NCBI RefSeq assembly: GCF_013140855.1
Contig: NZ_JABBPG010000003.1
Location: forward strand, 512,177-576,176
Direction: 5' to 3'
DNA length: 64,000 nucleotides
Origin: Pseudoalteromonas caenipelagi
GTDB taxonomy: Bacteria > Pseudomonadota > Gammaproteobacteria > Enterobacterales > Alteromonadaceae
In this document: piece by piece, positions 46,837 to 56,224 of the stretch
Layout of the letters: each line of letters opens with the position of its first letter
Numbering within the stretch: position 1 is the stretch's first letter
Translations under genes and position numbers: made by a program
Notes under the pieces: model-generated
Told to the model about the DNA's origin: nothing
The model's database searches: none
Seen by the model: only the letters and a program-made list of their open reading frames with translations

Positions 46837-47445
46837 ATGAAAAATATATTTTTTGCAGGGAGTGAGCTAAGCGTCAACGCTGGGAGCACTGATGCTTTGC
46901 ACATTGCAGAAAAACAAAATCAAAAAAATACCCTTAATGTAAATCACTATCATCCAATTCAGAAGTTGCTACATTGGATGTCCGCCTTAGTGATCTTATG
47001 GGCGACAATAACAGGCTTTTCAGTTGCTTTTGGTATTTTTTCAGAAGAGTATGCCAAAGCGATAGGAAATTTTAATGTGTCTCTTACTTTGTTATTTGTG
47101 CCATTTTTCGTCGCTCGTATTATATTTGCAATTTACTTTGGCAAGCCTGTAGATCAAAGGTTTACTAAGAATCAAAGAACGCTAATTAACACTATGCACT
47201 TTATTATTTATGTTGTGATCAGCATAGTGCTCATCAGTGGTGTGTTAATGATGGAAAGAGATATTGTTTTTGGCAGTTATTTCATATTTAAGCCGATTAT
47301 TGAGCAAGGTGACGTCACCCAGGCTTTTTTAGAGATCCACAGATACAGTTGTATAGTTCTTGCGCTGCTTTTATTTATTCATATTTCAGCTGTTTTTCAT
47401 CACCAAGTTAAAGGCGTGAATATAATAAAGAAGATGAGCTTTTAG
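46837..47445 (+). CDS. Cytochrome b561-family membrane protein
   Basis: 202 residues with four hydrophobic helices (about 45-70, 82-105, 120-145, 170-195). Heme-ligand His are plausible in HYHPIQKLLHWMSALV, INTMHFIIYV and LEIHRYSCIVLALLLFIHISAVFHHQVKG. Start ATG with GAGAGGA upstream. Prokaryotic b561s move electrons between quinone and periplasmic acceptors, sometimes superoxide. Divergent from the aminotransferase and next to the sigma factor gene. Confidence 0.82.
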   Translation: MKNIFFAGSELSVNAGSTDALHIAEKQNQKNTLNVNHYHPIQKLLHWMSALVILWATITGFSVAFGIFSEEYAKAIGNFNVSLTLLFVPFFVARIIFAIYFGKPVDQRFTKNQRTLINTMHFIIYVVISIVLISGVLMMERDIVFGSYFIFKPIIEQGDVTQAFLEIHRYSCIVLALLLFIHISAVFHHQVKGVNIIKKMSF

Positions 47446-47475
47446 CTTCAATCTCTCTATTATTAATATTTCTCA

Positions 47476-47501
47476 ATTGACCACCTAAAAAGGTGGTCAA
47501 T
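47476..47501. terminator. Strong hairpin between b561 and sigma factor genes
   Basis: ATTGACCACCT - AAAA - AGGTGGTCAAT, an 11-bp perfect stem between convergent genes. T run is absent on the plus side and short on the minus side, so it may act as an RNA end-stabiliser. Confidence 0.55.
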
Positions 47502-47505
47502 AACA

Positions 47506-48354
47506 TTACATAGATATTTCTTTTATATTAATTTTTTCTGTTGATATGTTTACGTTCCTATAAATGGACCTTACTTTTTCTTCTATTATATTAATTTTAT
47601 CTATATATTCTTTAGCTTCATCCCATTGAGCTTTATTCATATTCATAGGTGAATAATCAATTTTATCTCTGCTTATGCAATTGTTTTTTAAACATTTGTC
47701 AATTTGTTTACTGCATCTGCAAGGATTTTCTTTATTTACATATCCACAATTATCAGTCATAAAGCCAACAATGCTTTTTCTTGCTCTAGATAATCGCTGA
47801 CGATAATTAGCCTGAGTAATGTTTAACATTTCTGAAGCCTCACCATGCTCAATATCGAGCACTTCACCGAGTAAATACGCCATTCTTGCTTTATCATCCA
47901 AGCATTGCAGCATGGCTAAACTACATGAAATTCTAATTTCTTCCATTAGTAAATGATAATCTGGCGTGTCTGATTCTTTGCTATATTCATTGCCGATGTC
48001 GTAATGGATATTTTCTGCAAACTCGTCAAAACTCATTTCTTGTTTGGACATTTTTTTATCTCTCATTGTTATCAATGAGTTGATTGCGATCCTATATGCC
48101 CATGTTGTAAATTTTGATTCACCCCTGAAATTATTAAGGTTTTTATACACCTTGAGTGCTATTTCTTGACACGCCTCTTCTGCTTCATGAGCATCCCCTA
48201 AAAAGCGTATTGCGATGCCATAAGCCTGTTTGTTTAGGTGGGTAAACAGCTCCTCAGTCGCTTTTTTATCACCTTTTTTTACATGGATCAGTAGATTATC
48301 TATATTCTCTTCGATAGCTTGTTCAGCATTATCTTTCTCGTACATGCTTTTCAT
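47506..48354 (-). CDS. ECF-type RNA polymerase sigma factor with Cys-rich C-terminal extension
   Basis: 282 residues. Region 2 (about 20-95) has AEEACQEIALKVYKNLNNFRGESKFTTWAYRIAIN, and region 4 (about 140-195) has the helix-turn-helix EVLDIEHGEASEMLNITQANYRQRLSRARKSI. A tail of about 85 residues follows with Cys at 203, 212, 214, 221 and 226 (the CxC in NPCRCSK). This tail is not part of the sigma fold and could bind metal or sense redox or autoinhibit. No anti-sigma gene is adjacent. It is the natural candidate to read the five TGTCAC - GTC promoters around it. Confidence 0.85.
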   Translation of the reverse strand: MKSMYEKDNAEQAIEENIDNLLIHVKKGDKKATEELFTHLNKQAYGIAIRFLGDAHEAEEACQEIALKVYKNLNNFRGESKFTTWAYRIAINSLITMRDKKMSKQEMSFDEFAENIHYDIGNEYSKESDTPDYHLLMEEIRISCSLAMLQCLDDKARMAYLLGEVLDIEHGEASEMLNITQANYRQRLSRARKSIVGFMTDNCGYVNKENPCRCSKQIDKCLKNNCISRDKIDYSPMNMNKAQWDEAKEYIDKINIIEEKVRSIYRNVNISTEKINIKEISM

Positions 48355-48635
48355 TTTATTTCCGACTTAAATTGCAATAATTGCGGGCTTTATGTTGTAA
48401 ATTTGTTTCTTTTTCTGCCCGTTTTAATTTGGTTTATAAAAGCTAAACCTTATTTTCTAACTGATAATTACTACCATTTAATCTCCTTTCGTTTCCTTGA
48501 ATAACGTTGCAATAAAATTTAAGTGCGTTTGTCGTTTCGCAATTAAATTGGGCGCTATCTTATAGTGCTAATAAGTACCTTTCAATTGTCTAAAGTTGAA
48601 ATTTTGTAAACTTATTTAAAATTTAATAATTATTT

Positions 48636-48664
48636 TGTCACACCTTTAACATTGGTTTGTCTAA
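48636..48664 (+). promoter_or_regulatory. Candidate ECF promoter for the PAP2/haloperoxidase-like gene
   Basis: TGTCACACC (48636-48644), 14 nt, GTCTAA (48659-48664). It precedes the ATG at 48731 by 66 nt. Same sigma-type pattern as the other four sites. Confidence 0.55.
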
Positions 48665-48730
48665 ACCTGTAAACCAAAACAACTGGACGATAAACATAGT
48701 GTTTTGTCTGTAATTACAAGGAAAATAATC

Positions 48731-50194
48731 ATGTTTAAGAAGAACCGACTAGCTTTAGCTTTTAGTATGGTATTTGCAATAGCGGGTAATGCAGTTGCCA
48801 GCGAAAGCATAGATAACAAGAAAAATAGTGAATTAGATCATATTCACGCTTATTCAGAAATTGTGATACCTCAACTTGTGCCAGTATTGTACGAGTCGGT
48901 ATCGCCAACAGGGGGGGATGCGCCGTTATTATTAAGGATAACGGCTTTACTGACCAATGCGTGGTTTGACGCGATTGCTCCGTATCACGAAACAGCAGTT
49001 GGTGTGTATTCTAAAATTCGCCGACAGCCAGCTAAAAAGCGTAACAGCTATCGCCATATGAACATCGCCACCATGTATGCATCTTATCAAGTGTTGAGTA
49101 ACTTGCTGCCGGAGCATGAAGATAAATGGCGCGAAATGATGCAAAAGGCAGGCTTAAATCCTGATAAGAAGCAGATCAACCAAAGCACAGCTATTGGTAT
49201 TGGTAATCTAGCTGGTTTGGCTGTTGTCCAAGCACGTCAAAATGATGGTATGAACCAGCTCGGAAATGATGATGTTGGTGCAGGCACAGCCTACGCGGAT
49301 TCTACTCGTTATAGTCCCGTTAATACGGCATATGAAATCGAGAATCCATCGCGTTGGCAGCCTAATATGAGCGAGCATCGTTATGGTCAATATTCGATCC
49401 AACAGTTTGTAACGCCGCAGTTAAAAGATACCAAACCATATAGTTACTCTCATCCTAGTGAGTTTGTTGCGCCTTACCCAGAAGCAAGCCAGATAGAAAA
49501 CTATGTGCGTTATAAGGCACAAGCTGATGAAGTCATTCAGGCAAGAGCAGCCATTACTGAAGAGCAAAAATTAAAAGCTGAATTATTCAATGACAAGCTG
49601 ACGAGTCTTGCGCAATCGGGGCTAGACACAACGATTCAAAGAGGACTAGGTCTTGCTGAATCTATTCAATATGAATTTCTTTCAAACATGACCACTTTTG
49701 ATACAGCAATAACAATATGGGACAACAAATATCGATTTGATGCGGTCCGTCCATTTAGCGCGATTAGGCACTTGTATGGCGAAAATGAAGTGGATTACAA
49801 GGGTAAGCCAGGAGAGAACATGCATTCGGTGAGAGCGGATAGATGGATGAGCTACTTACCTGTTGCTGATCACCCTGAGTACCCGTCAGCATCTGCAAGC
49901 TTTTGTGCCGCACATGCCAAGGTTAGTCGTCAGTTTTTTGGTACTGATGAATTAAATTGGAAACTTGACTACAGCAAAGGCAGTTCGACACTTGAGTCAG
50001 GCGTAACGCCCACACAAGATATCAGCTTAGAGTTTGCAACATGGACAGACTTTGAAATGGACTGCGGTAACAGTCGTTTCTGGTCTGGCGTGCATTTTAA
50101 GCCATCCATTGGTGCTGGCCGCCAAATTGGCAAAGATGTCGCAGACAGAACATACGCATTCGTAATGTCCCACATTCGTGGCGAGGCAAAATAA
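48731..50194 (+). CDS. Secreted PAP2/vanadium-haloperoxidase-fold protein
   Basis: 487 residues from the ATG at 48731 (AAGGA upstream; signal peptide MFKKNRLALAFSMVFAIAGNAVA). The vanadate/phosphate pocket is partly present: KYRFDAVRP (K x6 RP) and NSRFWSGVHF (SR x5 H). But the usual PSGH appears as PSAS, so the acid-base His is missing, and the Asp after the last His (H x3 D) is Ser. It may therefore not be a halogenating enzyme or typical phosphatase. It lies in a candidate sigma-dependent unit with the downstream aminotransferase genes or alone. Confidence 0.8.
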   Translation: MFKKNRLALAFSMVFAIAGNAVASESIDNKKNSELDHIHAYSEIVIPQLVPVLYESVSPTGGDAPLLLRITALLTNAWFDAIAPYHETAVGVYSKIRRQPAKKRNSYRHMNIATMYASYQVLSNLLPEHEDKWREMMQKAGLNPDKKQINQSTAIGIGNLAGLAVVQARQNDGMNQLGNDDVGAGTAYADSTRYSPVNTAYEIENPSRWQPNMSEHRYGQYSIQQFVTPQLKDTKPYSYSHPSEFVAPYPEASQIENYVRYKAQADEVIQARAAITEEQKLKAELFNDKLTSLAQSGLDTTIQRGLGLAESIQYEFLSNMTTFDTAITIWDNKYRFDAVRPFSAIRHLYGENEVDYKGKPGENMHSVRADRWMSYLPVADHPEYPSASASFCAAHAKVSRQFFGTDELNWKLDYSKGSSTLESGVTPTQDISLEFATWTDFEMDCGNSRFWSGVHFKPSIGAGRQIGKDVADRTYAFVMSHIRGEAK

Positions 50195-50279
50195 TTAACC
50201 AAAAAGTGCGAGGTGTCCTCTAGGTACCTCGCAATACCAGCCGAGTCAGGTTTGGAATTTGGTTGAGTATTAAAAAAAG

Positions 50280-51599
50280 ATGAGTGTGACCATTATGTCT
50301 TTAATAAATGAAATAAGTTTGTTTGACAACAATGTTGATGAACTTAGAAAACACGTAAACAAAGTTATGGCTGACTTCAATTTTGATGAGAGCAATTTTA
50401 ACATCGAAGAGTTTTGGCAAGCCACTGATGCACTGGAAGCGCAGGGAAAAATCGCGCTAACACGTATGGACTTTGGTATTCCAGGAATTGAACCACCGAG
50501 CGATTGTGTTAACCAGCATATTGCGACTATCAATGACTCTGTTTATACAAAGCTTTATCCCCCATTCAAAGGGATAGCTTCACTGCGAGAGGAGCTCTGT
50601 GAATTCTTAAATTCGAGAATATGCACACGCTTTTTTAGCGATGATGTTTTTGTAACATGCGGCGCGACACAAGCGTTATTTGTTGCCTTATCTGCAGCGC
50701 ATCAGCTGCGCCCAGAAAAAAGCAAAGTGCTATTTTTAACGCCGACTTATCCTCCAATGATTGAGCAATGCCGTATCTTAGGTTTGGAGCCTGAGTGTCT
50801 GGAACTCGATAAACGGTTTGATAAAGAGTTGGTCGCCAGCATCGAACATGTGCTTAAGCAACAAGATGTGTCTGCTATTTGTTGGGCAAGTCCGAATAAT
50901 CCATCTTGGCGTCAGTTAAATAGCGCTGAACTTCAGGGTATTGCCGATTTATGCAATTTATATGGTGTGACGCCCATTGAAGATGTTACCTATCTTGGCA
51001 TGCATGAAAATGCCATGAAAAAAGCGTTATTTCCTTCTATTGCAGGTGTATGCAACGAATATTTCTTAGTGCTTAGTAGCTCCAAAATGCTCAGTTATGC
51101 AGGTGAGCGAGTGGGGTTCTTGGTTGGCTCAAAACAGCTACTTGATAACCCATTGGCAAAAGGCGAGCTGGATGTTCGTGCTAAATGCGGAAGCCTAATT
51201 TTCAACATTACAGGTGGTGCTCCCCACAGTGCTCAGTTTGGCATTAGCAATGTACTTAAGTCCATAAATCAGGGCGATTGGGACTTGGAAAAATCGCTGT
51301 CTGTTTATCGAGATAGAGCAAAGCGCCTTAAAGATATATTAACTAATAATGGCTTTAGCCTTGTTTATCAAAGTAATTCAGCTCAGCAGCAGTACGGGTT
51401 TTATGTCTGCTTTTCTCATCCCAAATTCAGCGGGATCCAATTAGCCAAAGAATTGCTTTTTTATGGTGTGGCGGTTTTACCTTTGACCACATTTTACAGT
51501 GAGTGCACGAAAGGGGTTAGGGCATGTATTGGCCGTGTTGATGACCAAGCGCTTGATATTTTAGAACACAAACTGAGCGCATTTGCTAAGAGGTACTAA
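50280..51599 (+). CDS. Class I/II aminotransferase
   Basis: 439 residues. PLP-fold type I: MDFGIPGIEPPSDCV near the start, VTCGATQALFVALSA, SPNNPSWRQL, and the PLP lysine in VLSSSKMLSYAGERVGFLVG. It transaminates an L-amino acid-like substrate; the identity is unknown. It is not followed by a terminator and overlaps nothing, but lies 3 nt before the cupin gene. ATG at 50280; a second ATG five codons in is possible. Confidence 0.9.
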   Translation: MSVTIMSLINEISLFDNNVDELRKHVNKVMADFNFDESNFNIEEFWQATDALEAQGKIALTRMDFGIPGIEPPSDCVNQHIATINDSVYTKLYPPFKGIASLREELCEFLNSRICTRFFSDDVFVTCGATQALFVALSAAHQLRPEKSKVLFLTPTYPPMIEQCRILGLEPECLELDKRFDKELVASIEHVLKQQDVSAICWASPNNPSWRQLNSAELQGIADLCNLYGVTPIEDVTYLGMHENAMKKALFPSIAGVCNEYFLVLSSSKMLSYAGERVGFLVGSKQLLDNPLAKGELDVRAKCGSLIFNITGGAPHSAQFGISNVLKSINQGDWDLEKSLSVYRDRAKRLKDILTNNGFSLVYQSNSAQQQYGFYVCFSHPKFSGIQLAKELLFYGVAVLPLTTFYSECTKGVRACIGRVDDQALDILEHKLSAFAKRY

Positions 51600-51602
51600 A
51601 TC

Positions 51603-52025
51603 ATGGGAGAGAAAGTCGCTGCAGATTGGTTTGTTCGCAAAGTGGGCGAGTCTCCTGTGCAGGAGTTAGAAGGTATAGAAATGTACCGCGTGTTGAGTGG
51701 AACGGGCTTGGATAAGGCGGGTTGTGAATACGTAACACTTGACTCAGGCAAAGAGCTAGAACCACATGTACATAAAAAAGGCCATGCTTTCATCTTGGTT
51801 TTGGAAGGCAGTGGAGAAGTGTATTTAGATGGCAAGTATTCGCCTATAGAAAAGCTTTCAATGATCAACATCCCACCGGGTGTTGAGCATGGACTAAGGG
51901 CATTAGACGAACCGCTGGTTGTGTATGGTTTTCAGGTGCCACCCATCATTGAAGGTGACGAAGATGCAGATATTTATTTCACAAAAGGAAACCGTAAGGG
52001 AACCGTTAGTGAGATCAAAACTTAA
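51603..52025 (+). CDS. Cupin-domain protein
   Basis: 140 residues. Motif 1 HVHKKGHAFILVLEGSGEVYL, motif 2 IPPGVEHGLRAL: a single cupin barrel with His ligands (HxH and the distal His). It starts 3 nt after the aminotransferase and 50 nt before a methyltransferase gene. Likely a small-molecule isomerase or oxygenase or a metal-free binding protein. Confidence 0.82.
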   Translation: MGEKVAADWFVRKVGESPVQELEGIEMYRVLSGTGLDKAGCEYVTLDSGKELEPHVHKKGHAFILVLEGSGEVYLDGKYSPIEKLSMINIPPGVEHGLRALDEPLVVYGFQVPPIIEGDEDADIYFTKGNRKGTVSEIKT

Positions 52026-52075
52026 GAACTAAAACTTATCAATTAATTCATTAACTTAAATTTAGGAATATAACT

Positions 52076-52831
52076 ATGCAAACTAATATTGATGATACAC
52101 GTTTTAACATTATTGCTCAGTCTTACGAGTACGCGATTGCGAAGTACCCTGATGCACGTCGTGATGGCGATTGGTTAATCGAGCAGCTAGATGCACAACC
52201 CGATGAAACTATCCTAGAAATTTCAGCAGGGACGGGCTTTTTAACTGAGCAAATCGCACCGCAAAATATCGGTGGTAAGCTGATTGTTCAAGATATAGCC
52301 CCGAATACATTAGAAATAAACAAAACGAAGGTGCAAGCATTTTCTCATTTAGAGTATTTATTAGATCTCAATGAATTAGATAATGAAAGCTGTGATAAAG
52401 CGGTATCACTCGGTGGCTGGCACCACATGGAAGATCAGATCTGGATTACTAAAACCGCGTTGGCGAAAGTAAAACCGGGCGGTTACTTCTGCGTAGGTGA
52501 CTTTGCTGATTCTTCAAGCATTCAGCGTTACTTCGACGAAGTGGTTGATAATATTACAAGTACTGGACATCAGGGGTTATTTCCTTCGTATTCTCGGATG
52601 ATCAACCTAGGACGTTTCGCTCGTGCCTCAAAGACTGTAGTCGAAGAGTTTGATGTACCGTTTGCATTTGATAGTGATGAAGAAATTGGTGAGTTTTTCC
52701 AAAAAGTATTTGCTTTGGAGCAAGATCACCTTGATACCGCAAAAGACATCAGAAAGTACTTCGAGATCAAAGAAGAAGACGGCAAGTTAAAAGTGATGGT
52801 GCCGTATATCTACGCAAAATTCTACAAGTAA
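52076..52831 (+). CDS. Class I SAM-dependent methyltransferase
   Basis: 251 residues. SAM motif I ILEISAGTGFLTEQIA, acidic end of beta2 IVQDIAP, motif near VSLGGWHHMEDQ and post-motif VKPGGYFCVGDF. Substrate unknown. Downstream of the cupin gene and upstream of a terminator and the NmrA-like gene. AGGAAT upstream of the ATG. Confidence 0.85.
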   Translation: MQTNIDDTRFNIIAQSYEYAIAKYPDARRDGDWLIEQLDAQPDETILEISAGTGFLTEQIAPQNIGGKLIVQDIAPNTLEINKTKVQAFSHLEYLLDLNELDNESCDKAVSLGGWHHMEDQIWITKTALAKVKPGGYFCVGDFADSSSIQRYFDEVVDNITSTGHQGLFPSYSRMINLGRFARASKTVVEEFDVPFAFDSDEEIGEFFQKVFALEQDHLDTAKDIRKYFEIKEEDGKLKVMVPYIYAKFYK

Positions 52832-52847
52832 TTAAAGTAACTTATTT

Positions 52848-52873
52848 GGCTGCACGCATGTGCAGCCTTTTTT
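52848..52873 (+). terminator. Rho-independent terminator before the NmrA-like gene
   Basis: GGCTGCAC - GCAT - GTGCAGCC followed by TTTTTT. It ends the aminotransferase-cupin-methyltransferase unit; the NmrA-like gene starts 19 nt later, within reach of readthrough or of its own promoter. Confidence 0.88.
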
Positions 52874-52891
52874 ATAACAAAGGATTATGTA

Positions 52892-53878
52892 ATGAGTACC
52901 TCCTTCGAACAGGCAGATTGTATCCTCGTTTTTGGCGCTAAAGACCATATTGGTGCTGAAGTGGTTAAGTATATTCATCAAAAACAACCCCATGTTAAAA
53001 TAAAAGTAGCAACGCATGACGCTAACAATCTAGCGTTATTGGAAGCGATGTTTCCCTTTGCACATGCAGTGCATGCTGATTTACTCGATTATGAGAGCTT
53101 GTCGGCTGCACTTGATGGCGTAGAAGGGGTTTTTCAAGTATCTCCAGATGTCTTTAACGAAGATTTATTGGTGAAAAACATGAAAAATGCCAGCAAACAC
53201 GCAGGAACTGTTAAGCACATCATACGAATTTTGGGAACACCTCCTGGAGTGAGCATGGATCTCATCCCCGAGAAACTAAAAAAGTATAGACATTACCCTG
53301 CGATGCAGCATTTGCTGGCAACACAGTTATATCGTGATGCCGAATTGCCTGTCACTTTTATCAATGTGGCAGGTTATTACATGGATGATTTTAGCCGTAT
53401 GTTCTCGCCTTCAATCATCGAACGCAAAGCGATTGAAATTGCTTTTGACAAACGCCTAGCATGGGTTGACCCGATAGATGTAGCGCAGGTCAGTGCAGAG
53501 CTATTGATAAACCCACGCAACGAATATGTTGGTAAAGTCATAGATGTAACTGGGCCTGATTTGATGACATTCGCTGAAGTTGCAAAGCTGTTTAGCAGAG
53601 TTTGGAAAGAAGAGATCACCTATAACGGTGACGAAGCCGTGTTTTTGAATTCCATTACGCCTGTTTTTTCTAAGTTATGGGGAGAAGAAGCGCCAGCTTA
53701 TTTTATGGAATATTTCAAATGGGAAACCGAGCACGCCAGTTTATTCAAGATAACAGATCACGTTGAGAATATATTGGGCCGATCACCAATTGCATTTGAA
53801 GAATGGGCTGTTAAAAACGCTGACTTTTTTACCCAGGCATGGCAAGCCAAAAAAAGTGCCCCTTTAGTTCAATCTTAG
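52892..53878 (+). CDS. NmrA/NAD(P)-binding atypical SDR protein
   Basis: 328 residues. N-terminal Rossmann motif ILVFGAKDHIGAEVV, with the acidic strand at DLLDYESLSAALDGVEGVFQVSPD. The catalytic YxxxK is not evident. C-terminal half contains the usual NmrA segment GPDLMTFAEVAKLFSRVW. It may be a redox-sensing or reductase protein. Ribosome site AAGGA. Confidence 0.8.
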   Translation: MSTSFEQADCILVFGAKDHIGAEVVKYIHQKQPHVKIKVATHDANNLALLEAMFPFAHAVHADLLDYESLSAALDGVEGVFQVSPDVFNEDLLVKNMKNASKHAGTVKHIIRILGTPPGVSMDLIPEKLKKYRHYPAMQHLLATQLYRDAELPVTFINVAGYYMDDFSRMFSPSIIERKAIEIAFDKRLAWVDPIDVAQVSAELLINPRNEYVGKVIDVTGPDLMTFAEVAKLFSRVWKEEITYNGDEAVFLNSITPVFSKLWGEEAPAYFMEYFKWETEHASLFKITDHVENILGRSPIAFEEWAVKNADFFTQAWQAKKSAPLVQS

Positions 53879-54007
53879 AGGGTAAATCCAGCACTCATTT
53901 CAAAACCTAAAACCGATATTAAGTTCGATAGCTATGAGGTATATCAATGCTGTCGAATTTGCGTTTTCACACCAATAAAAACATTAAAAATACAATAGAG
54001 ATATAGT

Positions 54008-55954
54008 ATGAATATTCTAGCGAAAGTATGTTTATTAGGCGTAATAGCCTTTTACAGTAGTCACTCATTGGCAAAAAATAAAACCGTGTACCTAAGCAAT
54101 GAGGACTTTAAATATGGTACATATCTGATCAATGAGCCAGGAACTTATGTGCTATCTGAAGACATCACATTTAATCCCAATAGCATAGAAGCGCTGAGCG
54201 ACTATGCTACTAAACACCCAAATCAAGCTCGAATTTTAAATCTAAATTTACCCATCAGTGCTTATCAATCTGGATTTCCATTGTTTACTCAATATAAGCA
54301 CGGTAAAGCTAATAACAACAAATTTAAACCCTTTAATAGTAAATACGATCCGGCGGCTTACGGGCTGGGATTTTTTGCCGCAATTGCGGTAAGTGCAGAC
54401 AACGTAACGATTGACCTAAATGGAAAAGTTTTACAGCAAAGCGAAGAGCATGCATTGCTGCAGCGTTTTTTTGCGTTGATAGAACTAGCAGATCAGCCAT
54501 TTATTCCTAAACAAGGACCGGCCGACTTTGGCACAACTTTCGATCCTGCAAAAAATGTTGTCATAAAAAATGGCACACTTGGTTTATCTGCTCACCATGG
54601 GATCCATGGTAACGGTAACGTGAACGTTAAAATTGAAAATGTAAATTTTGAAGACTTCGAAGTTGCTGCTGTTGCCTTAAACGGTGTGGATGGATTAGAG
54701 ATCAACAATTCATATGCAAACAACAGAAAAGATATCCCTATCATAGGACTGTTTTCTGCCGCGCAGTTTATTAAACATTATATTAATTATCTTGAGCGTG
54801 TAGGTTCACCTACCGTTTTGGAGGTAAATGGTGCACAGCTTGATGTTCACGATATAAAATCAAGTTTAGAAACAAGTATCAATAATGTTTATGCAGATGT
54901 TATTTACGGTAATGGCCAAATAAATAACACGCTCCATGCTGATGAATATGCTATTTTTCATAATAAGTCGGGTTTGTTAGACGGTAATTCGTATTCTTAT
55001 TTGTTAAACCATATGGGTGTGGCTGTGAATGGTTTTCCGTTACTTCCCTATACTCCCCAGAAATTTCCGGCGCGTAACGTCACCTTTAGAAATGTGGTGG
55101 TAAAAGCGCAGCATGCTGATATTGTGGAAGTAATTGCTATCGATAATAATGGTACCGCGGTTATAGATCCAAATGGTGCAGTTTTTCAGCTGTTTAATCG
55201 CCACCCTGAAACTGGCCAGCTTATGACCATTTCAGACGAGTCACTAGCTAATGCGAGATATTTAGGGAACGTGGTGAGTAACGCACAAGCGTTCGTAGCG
55301 AAAGCAAAGCTAAATGGTGAGTTTGAGAATGCTCCACTAGATGTGTCGAGATTAAACATAAGCCGTTCATTACTCGACTGGGTTGAAGGTAAAAGAGGTA
55401 GCGAATACCTCACATCAGTTGTGCCTAGCGCAGATAGTTTATTTTGTAACGGAGACAGCATGTTTCACGTTAACAAAGGTGCGATTGGTTTTAAACTCGA
55501 TGGTGCGCAAGACGTTACGCTCATAAACACTAAAATAGAGCAAATAAAAAACTTTAGCCAGCCAGGTTCTACTATGTGTGGTGACCCAAAGACGGTTAAG
55601 TCTCACCCATTGGCAACATTATCGGGATATGGCGGTACGGCATCTCGTGGTTACTCTGTTTCTGGCTCCGTTTCAGTCGAAATGAGAGGTGTGGAGGTTG
55701 GAGAAGTTTATTCTGCTCATGGTCATGTAAATGGCGTTGATGTGCTTACAAACTCGCACACAGTGTTGTTAAGTAGCGTGGTTCTTAATTGGCTTGAAAA
55801 CCTCTCGGGCGCATATCATCCGGCAGGCATTGAAGTTGGCAGTGGTGTAGAGCTGGTTGATATTCAAGGAGCATGTTTACAATCAAGTCCTGACAACACA
55901 TTAGTAGACCATAGCCAGCTTATTTTTGAGTTTGTACATAACTGCTCAAACTAA
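54008..55954 (+). CDS. Secreted parallel beta-helix protein
   Basis: 648 residues with signal peptide (MNILAKVCLLGVIAFYSSHSLA). An N-terminal strand region (TYVLSEDITFNP) is followed by repetitive N-rich turns such as VTIDLNGKV, NVVIKNGTLGLS and NVKIENVNFEDF, typical of right-handed parallel beta-helices of the pectin-lyase superfamily. No catalytic triad is recognisable. The last part contains repeated YGGTAS/VSGSVSVEM-like strands. Function unknown; may bind or cleave polysaccharide. Confidence 0.7.
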   Translation: MNILAKVCLLGVIAFYSSHSLAKNKTVYLSNEDFKYGTYLINEPGTYVLSEDITFNPNSIEALSDYATKHPNQARILNLNLPISAYQSGFPLFTQYKHGKANNNKFKPFNSKYDPAAYGLGFFAAIAVSADNVTIDLNGKVLQQSEEHALLQRFFALIELADQPFIPKQGPADFGTTFDPAKNVVIKNGTLGLSAHHGIHGNGNVNVKIENVNFEDFEVAAVALNGVDGLEINNSYANNRKDIPIIGLFSAAQFIKHYINYLERVGSPTVLEVNGAQLDVHDIKSSLETSINNVYADVIYGNGQINNTLHADEYAIFHNKSGLLDGNSYSYLLNHMGVAVNGFPLLPYTPQKFPARNVTFRNVVVKAQHADIVEVIAIDNNGTAVIDPNGAVFQLFNRHPETGQLMTISDESLANARYLGNVVSNAQAFVAKAKLNGEFENAPLDVSRLNISRSLLDWVEGKRGSEYLTSVVPSADSLFCNGDSMFHVNKGAIGFKLDGAQDVTLINTKIEQIKNFSQPGSTMCGDPKTVKSHPLATLSGYGGTASRGYSVSGSVSVEMRGVEVGEVYSAHGHVNGVDVLTNSHTVLLSSVVLNWLENLSGAYHPAGIEVGSGVELVDIQGACLQSSPDNTLVDHSQLIFEFVHNCSN

Positions 55955-55976
55955 TCCTTAATCGGTATTTTTTAAT

Positions 55977-56009
55977 TGAGCGCCAGATAGTCACTGTCGC
56001 TCATTTTTT
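55977..56009 (+). terminator. Rho-independent terminator after the beta-helix gene
   Basis: TGAGCG-C-CAG loop CTG-T-CGCTCA with a TTTTTT tail; nine base pairs with one internal mismatch. Confidence 0.75.
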
Positions 56010-56163
56010 GCCATATCTCATTTTCGATAACCACTAAGTAGGGCTTTACTTGTCACTCAGCAAGCAGGTGTTGTCTTTCTCTTTTACAATTTTATAGTAT
56101 TGCGCATGACTACTACATTTATTACATGAGCAAATGATCGGAGCGTAAAGGTGTGCGCTAGAA

Positions 56164-56195
56164 CTAAAATGCCTGATAGCAAAACAATCAGGCAT
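56164..56195 (-). terminator. Terminator-like hairpin after the GST gene
   Basis: Minus strand ATGCCTGAT - loop - ATCAGGCATTTTAG. Nine-bp perfect stem with short T run, ~30 nt after the GST stop. Confidence 0.65.
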
Positions 56196-56224
56196 GAGTA
56201 GGACGAGGAGTTAATTCATTTGCA

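Noticed and set aside
48731..50194. Annotating this as a true vanadium haloperoxidase
   Set aside because: The PSGH His and the terminal Asp are substituted, so only the fold is claimed.
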